A stretch of DNA of 64,000 nucleotides from Staphylococcus lugdunensis (GCF_002901705.1 NZ_PPPV01000016.1:540907-604906), one strand, 5' to 3'. Positions 9,407 through 19,382 are shown, numbered from the stretch's first letter. Notes: a model not told the origin generated them from the sequence alone. Program-made: numbers and translations.

Positions 9407-11389
9407 TTAAATTTTAATCATTTTATAATATATTTTTGATGTTATACGATATATTATGCCATAAATTCCAACAAAAACAACTAAAACTGCAACATAACTT
9501 GTGGCAAAGAGGTCCCAACCTTCAATACCTATTCCGGTCATTAGTTGCTTGATTAATCTATACGCAATTAATGTATGAAACGTACCAACAATGAGCGGCA
9601 CAATAAAAATATAACGCATTTGTTGTTGAATCGTCTGTTGAATACGTTTATCTTCAATACCAAGTTGCTGCATAGTTCTAAAATCTTCGCAATCTTCATA
9701 ACCTTCGGCAATTTGTTTAAAATACATCATTAAAAATGTACCTATTAATAGTATGATTGATACAACAATACCAATAAAAACCAATCCCCCGTTGACTTGA
9801 TAGAATATGTTGGCAAACTCATCTTTACGTTGAATCGTTGCATTTTTGTATTTATGTTCTAACTTAGGAATCATTTGATTAAATTGTGATTTATTATCAG
9901 TAAGCAAATTAAACTCAATACTAGTGGTTACGTCTTCGGTTGCTGGTGCGTGATAAGATTGTTTATTTTTAGCTAATAAGTTGACTATGCTATTGAATTG
10001 TCTTTCATTTTTAACAATAATATTATAACCATCAGCAATTCTATTTATACCGAACCCATTTAATTTTACGTGTTTAACTTGATATGTATGACCTGCAATA
10101 GTTAATTTCTTTTTCTTGATTAAAGGCCCCATACCATCAATAGCAATCTCATTATCTTTAAGTGTTATCTGTTGCTTTGTAAATCGATTGAAATCAGATA
10201 ACTGAGCAATTGTGAAACGTGAAATTCCATTTTTATACACATTTTTTTGCTGATTATATTCTATTGTGGCCTCATTGACTTTCACATCTTGCATACTTGA
10301 AACGATTGGTTTAAATTGATCTACCTTTGCCTTTTTCCTCACATCTTGTTCAAAGCGGGTCACAGTATCTTTTATTTTTTCACTTTGATACATATCTCCA
10401 AGGAAATCGACACGATATTGATTTGTCATCAAACTATCTATGCGATCTTCTACACCTCGATATGCTGCTACACACATCGATAACGTCGCTAATAAAAAAG
10501 TACATAATAAAGTCATGCTCGCTAAACTTACTGCATTAGAGCGCATTCGTACTACTAAGCCTGACAACGTAAAGAAATACTTTTGCTGATAATACAGTCG
10601 TTTATATCGTTGCAAGACTTGTAAGATTAATGGCATAAGTGACAAAAATAAGCAATACATTGAAATAATCAAATAAATGATAGCAATGAATATTCGGTTA
10701 AAAGAACCTAATAATGTTTTAGGTTCGAGTACACTATAGTAGCTTAATCCTAACGTTAAAAGACCAATCAAGAGCAAAATGAATGTAACAAATTTGGATA
10801 ATGGCTTTTCTCTCTTATGCTGAGCTTGTATTAATTCGATAGGGCTTTGCATCGTTAACCTTACATTATTAATAATGAACAGTAGTATCATTGTTCCTAT
10901 TAAAACCACTAACATATACGACATTGCCGTTATATCAAATGGATAGATGATAAGACGTGTAGTCGTCTGTTTCATCAATTTATTCAACAGCATAAATGAA
11001 ATGGCACCAAAGAGATACCCACCTATAATACTTAGTAGTGCAATGACAAATGTCTGATAGATGGCTTCAATAAACAATAAGACACGAATGTGTTTCTTTT
11101 CCATACCTAAAATCATATTTAATGCAAATTCATGTTGACGATGGCGCATGACAAATCGATTGGCATAAAGTACAAATATTACGATGAATATTGACATAAA
11201 AGCATTGCCTATATAAATAAAATAAGGTAAGACTGAATGATGACGTCGAACATCGTCATTAAATCCTAATGATAATAATATAAATTCCATACCGAACATT
11301 GCGCTAAGTGCTAGCATATATGGAATAATCATATGACGTTGTGCCTTAAACTGTCGAGTCGTCATCATGACCAACATCTTAAACGTCAA
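9407..11389 (-). CDS. braE: BraE, BceB-type ABC transporter permease for bacitracin/nisin sensing
   Basis: About 660 residues with ten predicted transmembrane segments arranged as in BceB-type permeases. A large extracellular domain of roughly 200 residues (DRIDSLMTNQYRVDFLGD to KDEFANIF) sits between segments 7 and 8. In S. aureus BraDE works with BraS as a sensor for bacitracin and nisin, and BraR then induces the detoxifying VraDE pump. I prefer the TTG at 11389 (MTFKMLVMM), just after the braD stop, because GAGGTG lies directly upstream and related permeases begin MTF. The ATG at 11407 inside braD is the alternative. It is the last gene of the braRSDE order. Confidence 0.88.
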   Translation of the reverse strand: MTFKMLVMMTTRQFKAQRHMIIPYMLALSAMFGMEFILLSLGFNDDVRRHHSVLPYFIYIGNAFMSIFIVIFVLYANRFVMRHRQHEFALNMILGMEKKHIRVLLFIEAIYQTFVIALLSIIGGYLFGAISFMLLNKLMKQTTTRLIIYPFDITAMSYMLVVLIGTMILLFIINNVRLTMQSPIELIQAQHKREKPLSKFVTFILLLIGLLTLGLSYYSVLEPKTLLGSFNRIFIAIIYLIISMYCLFLSLMPLILQVLQRYKRLYYQQKYFFTLSGLVVRMRSNAVSLASMTLLCTFLLATLSMCVAAYRGVEDRIDSLMTNQYRVDFLGDMYQSEKIKDTVTRFEQDVRKKAKVDQFKPIVSSMQDVKVNEATIEYNQQKNVYKNGISRFTIAQLSDFNRFTKQQITLKDNEIAIDGMGPLIKKKKLTIAGHTYQVKHVKLNGFGINRIADGYNIIVKNERQFNSIVNLLAKNKQSYHAPATEDVTTSIEFNLLTDNKSQFNQMIPKLEHKYKNATIQRKDEFANIFYQVNGGLVFIGIVVSIILLIGTFLMMYFKQIAEGYEDCEDFRTMQQLGIEDKRIQQTIQQQMRYIFIVPLIVGTFHTLIAYRLIKQLMTGIGIEGWDLFATSYVAVLVVFVGIYGIIYRITSKIYYKMIKI

Positions 11390-11390
11390 A

Positions 11391-12140
11391 TCATTCACCT
11401 CTTTCATTTAACATCGCCAAGCTATCAGCAATACGCCGTTGAAAATCTGATTGTGTTTCTTCACCCCGATATATTTCATGATAAACACGGCCATCTTTAA
11501 TAAAAAGTACTCTATTGGCATATGAGGCATCAATATTAGAATGCGTAACCATCAGTATGGTTTGCTGACGTTGGTTAATCTTTTGAAATAACCTCATAAT
11601 TTGTTTAGATGTTTTGGAATCCAAAGCGCCAGTGGGTTCATCAGCAAGTAGTAGCTTAGGTTGATTTATTAATGCTCTAGCAATTCCGACTCGTTGCTGT
11701 TCACCACCTGAACTTTGATAAGGAAATTGATCTAATATATGCTCAATACCTAATTGTTGACTTAACGGCGCAAGCCGAGCATCAATCGTTTTGTGTGAAC
11801 GATTGGCTAAGACAAGCGGCATAATAATGTTATCTTTATTTGACATAGTTGGCAGCATATTAAAATCTTGAAACACAAAACCTAATGTTTCTCTTCTAAA
11901 ATGAGCAACTTCTTTATGACGAATATGATTGAGTTGCCGATTATCAATTCTAATACTACCTTCGTTAATTTTATCAAATGTAGCAATCACATTGAGTAAC
12001 GTCGTTTTTCCAGAACCTGACTCACCCATGATTGCTACAAATTCTCCTTGTTGAACATTAAAGGTCATACCATTTAATGCAGTCGTTTTGTGAAGACCTT
12101 TGCCATAAATTTTCTTTACATTTTTAACCTCAAGTAACAA
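11391..12140 (-). CDS. braD: BraD, ABC transporter ATP-binding protein
   Basis: A 249-aa ATPase of the MacB/BceA type. Walker A is GESGSGKTT, the signature is SSGGEQQRVGIARAL, Walker B is LLLADEPTGALD and the switch His is in MVTHS. The start is a TTG at 12140 with AGGAGG nine bases upstream; the longer in-frame ATG at 12206 has no such site. It forms the transporter with BraE, whose start follows the braD stop by two bases. BraDE is needed for signal sensing by BraS rather than for bulk resistance in S. aureus. Confidence 0.92.
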   Translation of the reverse strand: MLLEVKNVKKIYGKGLHKTTALNGMTFNVQQGEFVAIMGESGSGKTTLLNVIATFDKINEGSIRIDNRQLNHIRHKEVAHFRRETLGFVFQDFNMLPTMSNKDNIIMPLVLANRSHKTIDARLAPLSQQLGIEHILDQFPYQSSGGEQQRVGIARALINQPKLLLADEPTGALDSKTSKQIMRLFQKINQRQQTILMVTHSNIDASYANRVLFIKDGRVYHEIYRGEETQSDFQRRIADSLAMLNERGE

Positions 12141-12245
12141 CTTGAATCCTCCTAAAATACCTGCATAATTGCTAATTTCATTTACTTTAAATGCATCATT
12201 AAACACCTCTGAACTTACAGAAGTATAGATATGAATTATTCTGTG

Positions 12246-13154
12246 CTATAGTTCATTCATTTTATCTACCTTAGGAAAATAAATCTTAAATGTCGTACCT
12301 TGACCTAGCTTAGAATCTACTTCTACTTGATGATGAATATGATTCGATATATGTTTTACTATAAACAATCCAATACCAGTTGATTGCTCATTTAAACGAC
12401 CATTATAACCAGAATAACCTTTATCAAAAATTTTCGGTAAATCAGCAGTACTAATACCCACACCATTATCTTTGATAGACAGTACGTTTATATCTTTATC
12501 AAAAGTTAACCAAATATCTTTACCACGAGCATATTTTAGTGCATTATTCAAAATTTGCTCTATCATAATGGAAGCCCATTGCACATCTGTCAATACTTCT
12601 TCATCTGAGCAATCATAATGTATACGTGTATGTTGATCGATAAATTGTATTGAATATTTCATTATTAATGGCTTAACCAATTCATTGACAGTTACTTTAG
12701 TAAAGCTCATGTCAGTTTCATGATTCATTAATTTTAAATAGCTTAAAGCTAAACTAGTGTAATTATCAATTTGAATTATTTCTTGTCGGACACGGTTAAC
12801 AACATTGTCTTCATTACGTTCGAGTAATAGTTTGGAGGCAGTGATCGGTGTTTTAATTTGATGTACCCAAGTAAGAAAATAGCTTTCGATGTCATTTTGG
12901 TATTGCGTTTGCTTGCTTCTTAATTGTTGAACTTCTTGTTCTAACACTTTAAGTTGAGATGTCAATCGTTGTTGTTTTTTAAACTCGCTCAATGCGATAA
13001 ACCAATAAATAACCATGATAAATAACATAATGCCACTTCCTAAAAAGTAGGCATAGTAGGGCAAATTAAAGACAAAAAAGATTACTAAAAAAACAACTAA
13101 TGCCATTGCGGTGATGATCAGTTCACGCTTAATTGTGTCAAAGAACGTTGTCAT
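12246..13154 (-). CDS. braS: BraS (NsaS), intramembrane-sensing histidine kinase
   Basis: A 302-aa kinase with two N-terminal transmembrane segments (about 12-30 and 34-54) and almost no outer loop, the hallmark of intramembrane-sensing kinases paired with BceAB-type transporters. The H-box is FLTWVHQIKTPITASK with His98. The N-box (EQILNNALKYA), DNGVGIS and STGIGLFIVKHI complete the ATPase domain. It begins five bases after the braR stop and is followed by braD about 100 bp on, as in S. aureus, where the system answers bacitracin and nisin. Confidence 0.93.
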   Translation of the reverse strand: MTTFFDTIKRELIITAMALVVFLVIFFVFNLPYYAYFLGSGIMLFIMVIYWFIALSEFKKQQRLTSQLKVLEQEVQQLRSKQTQYQNDIESYFLTWVHQIKTPITASKLLLERNEDNVVNRVRQEIIQIDNYTSLALSYLKLMNHETDMSFTKVTVNELVKPLIMKYSIQFIDQHTRIHYDCSDEEVLTDVQWASIMIEQILNNALKYARGKDIWLTFDKDINVLSIKDNGVGISTADLPKIFDKGYSGYNGRLNEQSTGIGLFIVKHISNHIHHQVEVDSKLGQGTTFKIYFPKVDKMNEL

Positions 13155-13159
13155 TGGCG

Positions 13160-13825
13160 TTAAACCTTATATCCTATATTCTTTTTTGTTTCAATAAAAT
13201 CTTCAAGCCCTATAGAATTAAGTTTTTTGCGTAAGCGTGTCATATTTACCGCAAGCGTATTGTCATCAATAAAGTGTTCAGACTCCCAGCATTTTTCAAT
13301 TAACGCTGTGCGACTGACATATTTACCTTGATTATCAAACAGCATTTTAATAATTTGTAACTCTGTAAATGATAAATGTACCGATTCTTCTTTGTAATAA
13401 AGCTTTGCTTCATCAATAATCAACTTACAGTCACGAACTGTCGTTTCATTATGATTCACAGTTAAATTATAAGTTCGACGAAGCAAAGCTTGAATCTTTG
13501 TTACGGTCAATGACAGATTAAATGGTTTTTCTATAAAGTCATCTCCACCCATTTGTATCGCCATAATCTGATCCATATTATCCGTGCGTGAGCTAATAAA
13601 AATAATTGGTACATTTGACGATTTGCGAATTTCTTGGCACCAGTGAAATCCATTCAATGTAGGTAAATTAATGTCCAACAACACTAAATCTGGTTCATAC
13701 TTTACGAACCAAGACACAATATCATCAAAGGTATCTACAGCAACCACATCATAATTCCACTTCATCAGTTCACCAGCCAAACTCTCGCGAATCACAACAT
13801 CATCCTCAACAATCATAATCCTCAT
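13160..13825 (-). CDS. braR: BraR (NsaR), OmpR-family response regulator
   Basis: A 221-aa regulator. The receiver domain has the acidic pair EDD (residues 7-9), the phosphorylated Asp51 in LVLLDINLP and the conserved KPF Lys. A winged-helix DNA-binding domain with a VNMTRLRKKL recognition helix completes it. It is the first gene of the bra group and is read with braS. In S. aureus BraR activates braDE and the remote vraDE genes; vraDE is not in this window. Confidence 0.93.
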   Translation of the reverse strand: MRIMIVEDDVVIRESLAGELMKWNYDVVAVDTFDDIVSWFVKYEPDLVLLDINLPTLNGFHWCQEIRKSSNVPIIFISSRTDNMDQIMAIQMGGDDFIEKPFNLSLTVTKIQALLRRTYNLTVNHNETTVRDCKLIIDEAKLYYKEESVHLSFTELQIIKMLFDNQGKYVSRTALIEKCWESEHFIDDNTLAVNMTRLRKKLNSIGLEDFIETKKNIGYKV

Positions 13826-13896
13826 AACAACACTCCTTTATAAGCAAGAACTCAACTGGTATTGTAAATTTTTATTTTCTTTCTATTAGAGCTCCG

Positions 13897-14145
13897 CTAT
13901 TTTTCTTGATTTTTTGTGCTTTCTTCTGGTTGATTTTCTTCTTTATTGTGAGCAGTTTGTGTTGTTTCTTCATTTTTATAATATCTAGAGGCAAATTCTC
14001 CATCTTTTGGTGGTGGTCCTTGTTCGAATTTGGATACAGTTTTATCTTGCTGTTCCTTACGCTTTTTATTACGTCTACGTTCTTCGAAAATACCCATTAC
14101 AATAAATAATATGATTAAAATGGGTGATAGCATAACAAGAATCAT
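13897..14145 (-). CDS. Small single-pass membrane protein with charged tail
   Basis: An 82-aa protein with an N-terminal transmembrane segment (about 2-18), then a basic stretch ERRRNKKRKEQQ and a Gln/Glu/Lys-rich soluble tail. GAGGAG precedes the ATG. It lies directly upstream of braR in the same direction (about 70 bp) and divergent from phoB. I do not recognise a family. Its place makes a link to the bra operon possible but unproven. Confidence 0.7.
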   Translation of the reverse strand: MILVMLSPILIILFIVMGIFEERRRNKKRKEQQDKTVSKFEQGPPPKDGEFASRYYKNEETTQTAHNKEENQPEESTKNQEK

Positions 14146-14262
14146 AATGATTAACTCCTCTCCTAGTGAGAAATATATTTTTCTTCATCCCACATTTTAC
14201 ATCTTTTAATCAAAAATAACACGCATGTCATCCCCTTTTCTAACAATGATCCCCCTATACAA

Positions 14263-14301
14263 TTTACATTTTCTTAACGATAAACCCACATAAACTCAAC
14301 G
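14263..14301 (+). promoter_or_regulatory. PhoP-box-like 11-bp direct repeats upstream of phoB
   Basis: TTTACA-N5-TTAACG at 14263-14279 fits the TT(A/T)ACA repeats with five-base spacing known for PhoP in Bacillus. Weaker units CCCACA (14285) and TCAACG (14296) continue the same 11-bp phase. The array lies about 65-100 bp before the phoB start. Phosphate control of phoB is therefore likely. Confidence 0.6.
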
Positions 14302-14363
14302 TTAATTTCATACACTGAATTTGTAGTACACCTTTACATATAAATTAGGAGGATAATCAAAGC

Positions 14364-15812
14364 ATGCGAGTATTCAATAAAATAGGAAAAGCTACATTAG
14401 CTACAACAATAGCAGCTGCCGCACTCTTAAGTACGAGTCAACTATCCGAAGCATCTGGAAGTGGTGAAGGTCCAGCCAATCCCCAAAATGATATGATGGC
14501 GATGGGTAACACGAAAAACCCTAAAAACGTCATCTTTATGGTCGGCGATGGTATGGGTCCCGCTTATAACACAGCTTACCGTTACTATGCAGATAACCCA
14601 AAAACAAAAGAGTTAGATCAAACTGCCTTTGATAAATACCTTAAAGGGACTAACCGTACAAATCCCGATGATCCAAAAGAAAATGTTACAGACTCTGCCG
14701 CTGGTGGTACAGCTTTCGCTACTGGACATAAAACTTACAATGGCGCCATTTCAGTTGACACGAACAAAAAACCACTTAAATCTGTACTAGAACAAGCTAA
14801 AGAAAATGGCAAATCTACAGGCTTAGTGACAACAGCTGAAGTTACAGATGCGACACCAGCCGTTTATGCTGCACACATTGACAGTCGAGATAAAAAAGAC
14901 GAGATTGCGCAACAATTTTATAATGATAAAATTAATGGCCAACACAAAGTAGATGTCATCTTAGGCGGTGGTTCTAAATACTTTGGTAAAAACAATGGTA
15001 ATTTAACTAAAAAATTCCAAAATGATGGCTATGATTATGTCACAAATAAAACAGACTTAGCACATTCTCAAAGCAATCAAGTATTAGGCTTATTTGCTGA
15101 AAAAGATATGCCCCTACAAATAGATGCACCTCAACAAAATCCATTATTAGTTGATATGGAAAATAGTGCATTATCTAAACTTGAAAAAAATAATAAAGGG
15201 TTCTTCTTAATGGTTGAAGGTGCCTCTATTGATAAATCTGGTCACCCTAACGATATTACTGGTGTGATGTCTGAAATGAGCGGATTTGATAAAGCATTCC
15301 AAAATGCAATCAACTATGCCAACACACATAAAGATACATTAGTTGTAGCTACAGCAGATCATTCAACTGGTGGTTTATCTATTGCAAAAGGTAAAGACTA
15401 TGTGTGGAATCCGGAAGCAATACGTAAAATGAAACATTCTGGTAGCTATATGACAAAGCAGATTGCTGATGGCAAAGATTCTGAAACCGTCATTAAAGAA
15501 GGCTATGGCATCAACTTCCCAGATAATCAATTAGATAAAGTCAAAGAAGCAGCAAAAGAACTTAAAGAAGTTAAATCAAAAGTGAAAAATGAAAAAGATC
15601 CAAAACTTGCTGCAGCAACGACGAAGTTACAAGATGCAATTCAAAAACCAATTAACGATGAATCACATACTGGTTGGACAACTTACGGTCATACTGGAGA
15701 AGATGTGAATACTTATGCTTACGGCCCAGGTGAGGACAAATTCTTAGGTAATAAAGATAACACAGATAGTGCGAAAAATATTTTCGCCTTCTTAGCTAAT
15801 AATGCTAATTAA
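14364..15812 (+). CDS. phoB: Secreted alkaline phosphatase PhoB
   Basis: A 482-aa enzyme with an N-terminal signal sequence (about 1-30, ending SEA-SGSG). It shows the alkaline phosphatase metal and nucleophile motifs: MVGDGMG with Asp62, TDSAAGGTAFATG with nucleophile Ser111, VEGASIDKSGHPND, ADHSTGGL and the late HTGEDV His. It releases phosphate from organic esters outside the cell. AGGAGG lies 11 bases before the ATG. It stands alone on the plus strand, opposite to its neighbours on both sides, and ends at a strong hairpin shared with the capsule operon. Confidence 0.93.
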   Translation: MRVFNKIGKATLATTIAAAALLSTSQLSEASGSGEGPANPQNDMMAMGNTKNPKNVIFMVGDGMGPAYNTAYRYYADNPKTKELDQTAFDKYLKGTNRTNPDDPKENVTDSAAGGTAFATGHKTYNGAISVDTNKKPLKSVLEQAKENGKSTGLVTTAEVTDATPAVYAAHIDSRDKKDEIAQQFYNDKINGQHKVDVILGGGSKYFGKNNGNLTKKFQNDGYDYVTNKTDLAHSQSNQVLGLFAEKDMPLQIDAPQQNPLLVDMENSALSKLEKNNKGFFLMVEGASIDKSGHPNDITGVMSEMSGFDKAFQNAINYANTHKDTLVVATADHSTGGLSIAKGKDYVWNPEAIRKMKHSGSYMTKQIADGKDSETVIKEGYGINFPDNQLDKVKEAAKELKEVKSKVKNEKDPKLAAATTKLQDAIQKPINDESHTGWTTYGHTGEDVNTYAYGPGEDKFLGNKDNTDSAKNIFAFLANNAN

Positions 15813-15821
15813 TGAGATTAG

Positions 15822-15848
15822 GACAGAATTCATTATGAATTCGGTTCT
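15822..15848 (+). repeat. Copy of the GGACAGAATTC staphylococcal intergenic repeat
   Basis: GGACAGAATTCATTATGAATTCGG just after phoB contains an inverted GAATTCATTATGAATTC core. Related sequence occurs at 39665-39690, 45637-45696 and 50276-50312. Confidence 0.6.
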
Positions 15849-15854
15849 ATAATA

Positions 15855-15897
15855 AATAAGGCAATTTCTATTAACTTTCAATAGAAATTGCCTTATT
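15855..15897. terminator. Bidirectional terminator between phoB and capP
   Basis: An 18-bp perfect stem (AATAAGGCAATTTCTATT with its complement at 15880-15897) around a seven-base loop, with A/T-rich flanks on both sides. It can end phoB on the plus strand and the capsule operon on the minus strand. Confidence 0.88.
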
Positions 15898-15997
15898 CAA
15901 CTTGTCAAAGACATTTATATCGCAACCTGATTTTAATATTTATATATCAAATATCGTTCTATTTAAAAATTTTAAACACTCACATTTAGCAATGTGC

Positions 15998-17137
15998 TTA
16001 ATAAATACTTTTAAAAGGTGCAGGAAGTGCTTTTCTTAATCCAAAATAAAATTCTATATTTTCACAAATCCTTCTTGAAGCTTCTCCATCACCATATGGA
16101 TTGCTTGCTTTACTCATTTTAATGTATTCATCTTTGTTTTCTAACAAATTTTTCGTTTCCTTTAAAACAGAATCAAAAGTAGTACCAATCACTTTTAATG
16201 TTCCTGCACTCACACCTTCAGGACGCTCAGTTGTATCTCTTAATACTAATACCGGTTTACCTAAAGATGGTGCTTCTTCTTGCACACCACCTGAATCCGT
16301 AAGAATTAAATATGCTTTATTAGCAAAATTATGGAAGTCAATGACATCAAGTGGTTCAATTAACTCAATTCTTGCGTTATTTTTTAAATATTGATGAGCA
16401 ATTTCTCTTACTTTAGGATTTTTATGCATTGGATAAATAACAACGATATCTTCATATTCATTAACAAGCTTTTGAATTGCTTTAAAAATATTATGCATTG
16501 GAGTGCCAATATTTTCTCTTCTATGTGCCGTTAATAAAATTATCTTTTTATCACTATGTCTTTCGATAATTTCTGATTGATAATTATCTTTAATTGTAGT
16601 CTTCATGGCATCAATTGCAGTGTTACCTGTTACCACGATACTTTCTTCTGTTTTATTCTCTTTTTTCAAATTCTCTGCTGCTTTGTCAGTAGGCGCAAAA
16701 TTTAAATCTGCCATATTTCCAACCATAACCCGATTCATTTCTTCAGGAAATGGCGAATACTTATTCCATGTACGTAAACCAGCTTCAACATGACCTATAG
16801 GTATTTGATTATAAAAAGCTGTTAATCCACCTACAAATGTAGACGTCGTATCTCCATGCACGAGCACCATATCTGGTTCTTCTTCTTTGATGACTGCATC
16901 AAGTTTAGTAGTAATTCTAGAAGTAAGCTCAGCTAATGTCTGATTCGATTTCATAATGTTTAAATCGTGATCAGGTATGACATCAAATATGTTTAAAACA
17001 CTATCTAACATTTCTCTATGTTGCGCAGTAATGACGACTACCGGTTTTAAGTTTTTACTTTTTTGTAATTCTTTAACTAATGGCGCCATTTTTATCGCTT
17101 CAGGACGAGTACCAAAAATAGTCATTATTTTTTTCAT
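15998..17137 (-). CDS. capP: CapP, UDP-GlcNAc 2-epimerase
   Basis: A 379-aa non-hydrolysing UDP-N-acetylglucosamine 2-epimerase. It turns UDP-GlcNAc into UDP-ManNAc, the precursor of the ManNAcA residue of staphylococcal capsules. It starts MKKIMTIFGTRPEAIKMAP and carries VVVITAQHREMLD, VHGDTTSTF, GHVEAGLRT, TAHRRENIG and LTDSGGVQEEAPSLGKPVLVLRDTTERPE. AAGGTGG precedes the ATG. It is the last gene of the capsule operon, next to capO, its partner in UDP-ManNAcA formation. Confidence 0.94.
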   Translation of the reverse strand: MKKIMTIFGTRPEAIKMAPLVKELQKSKNLKPVVVITAQHREMLDSVLNIFDVIPDHDLNIMKSNQTLAELTSRITTKLDAVIKEEEPDMVLVHGDTTSTFVGGLTAFYNQIPIGHVEAGLRTWNKYSPFPEEMNRVMVGNMADLNFAPTDKAAENLKKENKTEESIVVTGNTAIDAMKTTIKDNYQSEIIERHSDKKIILLTAHRRENIGTPMHNIFKAIQKLVNEYEDIVVIYPMHKNPKVREIAHQYLKNNARIELIEPLDVIDFHNFANKAYLILTDSGGVQEEAPSLGKPVLVLRDTTERPEGVSAGTLKVIGTTFDSVLKETKNLLENKDEYIKMSKASNPYGDGEASRRICENIEFYFGLRKALPAPFKSIY

Positions 17138-17179
17138 TTACATCCACCTTATTAGTTGAATTATTAAATTACAATTCGC

Positions 17180-18451
17180 TTAATTATTTAGCTCTATATC
17201 TCTTGCTTTATATAGATTACCATAGTTAAAGTAAGATAAATCATTAAAGTTTGATTTAACAACATTTTTAGTATCAAATATGATTTTGTTTTTCATAAGT
17301 TTGAAATCATCATCGCTAAGTTCTTTAAATTCTGAATGGTCACTAAGAATAAGTACAAGTGATGCGTCTTCAGTAGCTTTGTTAATATCTCTTTCAACAA
17401 AGTCCAATTCCACATGTGGATCATAAGCCGTAACTTCAAAATTTTCCTCTTGTAATAAATGATAAATATCTAGTGCTGGGGATTCTCTTATGTCATCAAC
17501 GTCACCTTTATATGTTAACCCAAACACGGCAATTTTAGCGTGATTAATACCAGATAATATTCTTTTGACATGCTCAACAACATAATGAGGCATTGAACGA
17601 TTTACTTTTCTTCCAGTTTGAATTAATGGTGAGTGTTCAGGGTCTTTTGCAATAATAAAGTATGGATCTACCGCTAAACAATGTCCACCCACACCTGGTC
17701 CCGGTGAATGAATATTGACCCGAGGATGTTTATTTGCCATTTCAATTACATCTAATACATTAATATCTAAATGATTACTAATCTTTGTAATTTCATTAGC
17801 CAAAGCAATGTTTAAGTCTCTGTAAGTATTTTCCATTAATTTACTCATTTCAGCTGTACGTGCATTTGTTTCAATCAATTCTCCTTTAACAAAGGTACTA
17901 TATACACGTTTACCCGCTTCAACACAATTCGGCGTTACCCCACCAATAATCCGATTGTTGTAAATTAATTCTTCTAATATCTTCCCTGGTAACACACGCT
18001 CTGGACAATGTACCAAGTATATATCTTCACCAACAGTAAACCCTTTATCTTCTATTAAAGGTTTAACATGGTCGTCCATTGTACGTGGTGCAATTGTTGA
18101 TTCTACTATAATCGTGTCACCTTTTTTAAGATACGGTAAGACACTATTTACTGCATTTAACACGATTGATATATCACATGATTCATATTCATCATCATTG
18201 TTTGGGGTTGGCACTGATATGATAAAAGCATCTGCTTCCGCTGGTTTTGTAGAAACTTTTAAAGTCCCTTTTTCAAGTACTTCCTCAAATACTTCTTGTA
18301 AACCTGGTTCTTCAATGTTTACTTTACCTTTTTGTAAACTATCAATTGTTTTGTCATTGATATCTACACCTAATACATCTACATCGTGTTTAGCAAACAT
18401 AATTGATGTTGGCAATCCAATATATCCTAATCCTACAACTGTTAATTTCAT
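17180..18451 (-). CDS. capO: CapO, UDP-ManNAc dehydrogenase
   Basis: A 423-aa UDP-sugar dehydrogenase that oxidises UDP-ManNAc to UDP-ManNAcA with NAD. The N-terminal Rossmann motif is VVGLGYIGLPTS and the catalytic Cys is in PGPGVGGHCLAVDPYF. The C-terminal domain has FGLTYKGDVDDIRESPA. The ATG at 18451 has GGAGGG seven bases upstream; the ATG at 18466 overlaps that site and is unlikely. It lies between capN and capP. Confidence 0.94.
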   Translation of the reverse strand: MKLTVVGLGYIGLPTSIMFAKHDVDVLGVDINDKTIDSLQKGKVNIEEPGLQEVFEEVLEKGTLKVSTKPAEADAFIISVPTPNNDDEYESCDISIVLNAVNSVLPYLKKGDTIIVESTIAPRTMDDHVKPLIEDKGFTVGEDIYLVHCPERVLPGKILEELIYNNRIIGGVTPNCVEAGKRVYSTFVKGELIETNARTAEMSKLMENTYRDLNIALANEITKISNHLDINVLDVIEMANKHPRVNIHSPGPGVGGHCLAVDPYFIIAKDPEHSPLIQTGRKVNRSMPHYVVEHVKRILSGINHAKIAVFGLTYKGDVDDIRESPALDIYHLLQEENFEVTAYDPHVELDFVERDINKATEDASLVLILSDHSEFKELSDDDFKLMKNKIIFDTKNVVKSNFNDLSYFNYGNLYKARDIELNN

Positions 18452-18512
18452 TTTAATACCCTCCATTAAACACAGATTTTATATATGTTTCACACGTAAA
18501 ATTTACAAAGTA

Positions 18513-19382
18513 TTAATCTTTATTCATGATATCTTTGATAATATTTTCAAACTCTTGTTGATTAATATTTATTTTCTCTTCACTTAAATATAAATCTTTG
18601 CCATACACCAAATTGCCATAAAGTTTGGTAATAAATTTCACTTTATTTAATAAGGGATAAATCGTTTTTGGAACTGGTAATAAAATCGTGCTTTTATTTT
18701 CGTTTTTACGAATCTCTTTTATGACATTTGTTGTATTAAATTCAAATTCATCTTTAGGATGATAGATACCTGCTTTTTTATGCGTAATAATTTCGTTGAC
18801 ATATTGTTCTAAATGTTTGATATATAGTGCACTTCTATAGTTATGAATGTTAGGAATTATTGGTAATAGTTTTGCCACTTTTTTTAGTTTGGTGAAATTA
18901 CCTGGTGAATCTTCCCCATAAATCATCGGTGGTCTGATAATTACAACTTTAAAGCTAGAACTAGAGATATTAAGCAGTTTCTCTTCTGCTTTAGCTTTTG
19001 ATTTACCATAATCTGTTATAGGTTTTATCTTCATTGGATCAGTAATTTCAATATTTTTACCGATTACTCCATCTTCTCCAAATACAGCCATTGTACTCAT
19101 GAATATAAACTGGTTAACTCCATCTTTTTTAGCTTTATTTGCTAATTTATTTGGTAAATGCATATTTATTCTAAAATAATCTTCAAGTTGTGCACTGGGA
19201 TCATTATTATGAACTAATGCAGCAGTATGAATAATGACATCATAGTCTGTAAAACTTTGATTTTCCCATAGTGAATTTCTTACACTTAACCTACTTACTT
19301 TATTTCCTGATTTTTCTAAACTATTCGCTAAATGACTGCCAACATATCCACCAGTTCCTGTAATTAAAATGTTTTTACTCAT
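18513..19382 (-). CDS. capN: CapN, nucleotide-sugar reductase/epimerase (UDP-D-FucNAc branch)
   Basis: A 289-aa extended SDR: ILITGTGGYVGSHLAN at the N-terminus, DVIIHTAALVHNNDPSAQ in the middle, the STMAVFG strand and the catalytic YGKSKAKAEE. Similarity to S. aureus CapN is easy to see (VIIRPPMIYG, RSALYIKHL). In S. aureus CapD and CapN together make UDP-D-FucNAc, CapN reducing the 4-keto intermediate. Its ATG overlaps the capM stop by one base, so the two are translationally coupled. Confidence 0.9.
   Translation of the reverse strand: MSKNILITGTGGYVGSHLANSLEKSGNKVSRLSVRNSLWENQSFTDYDVIIHTAALVHNNDPSAQLEDYFRINMHLPNKLANKAKKDGVNQFIFMSTMAVFGEDGVIGKNIEITDPMKIKPITDYGKSKAKAEEKLLNISSSSFKVVIIRPPMIYGEDSPGNFTKLKKVAKLLPIIPNIHNYRSALYIKHLEQYVNEIITHKKAGIYHPKDEFEFNTTNVIKEIRKNENKSTILLPVPKTIYPLLNKVKFITKLYGNLVYGKDLYLSEEKININQQEFENIIKDIMNKD

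Noticed and set aside
18485..18505. TGTTTCACACGT as a parS site
   Set aside because: The right half does not complete the palindrome.
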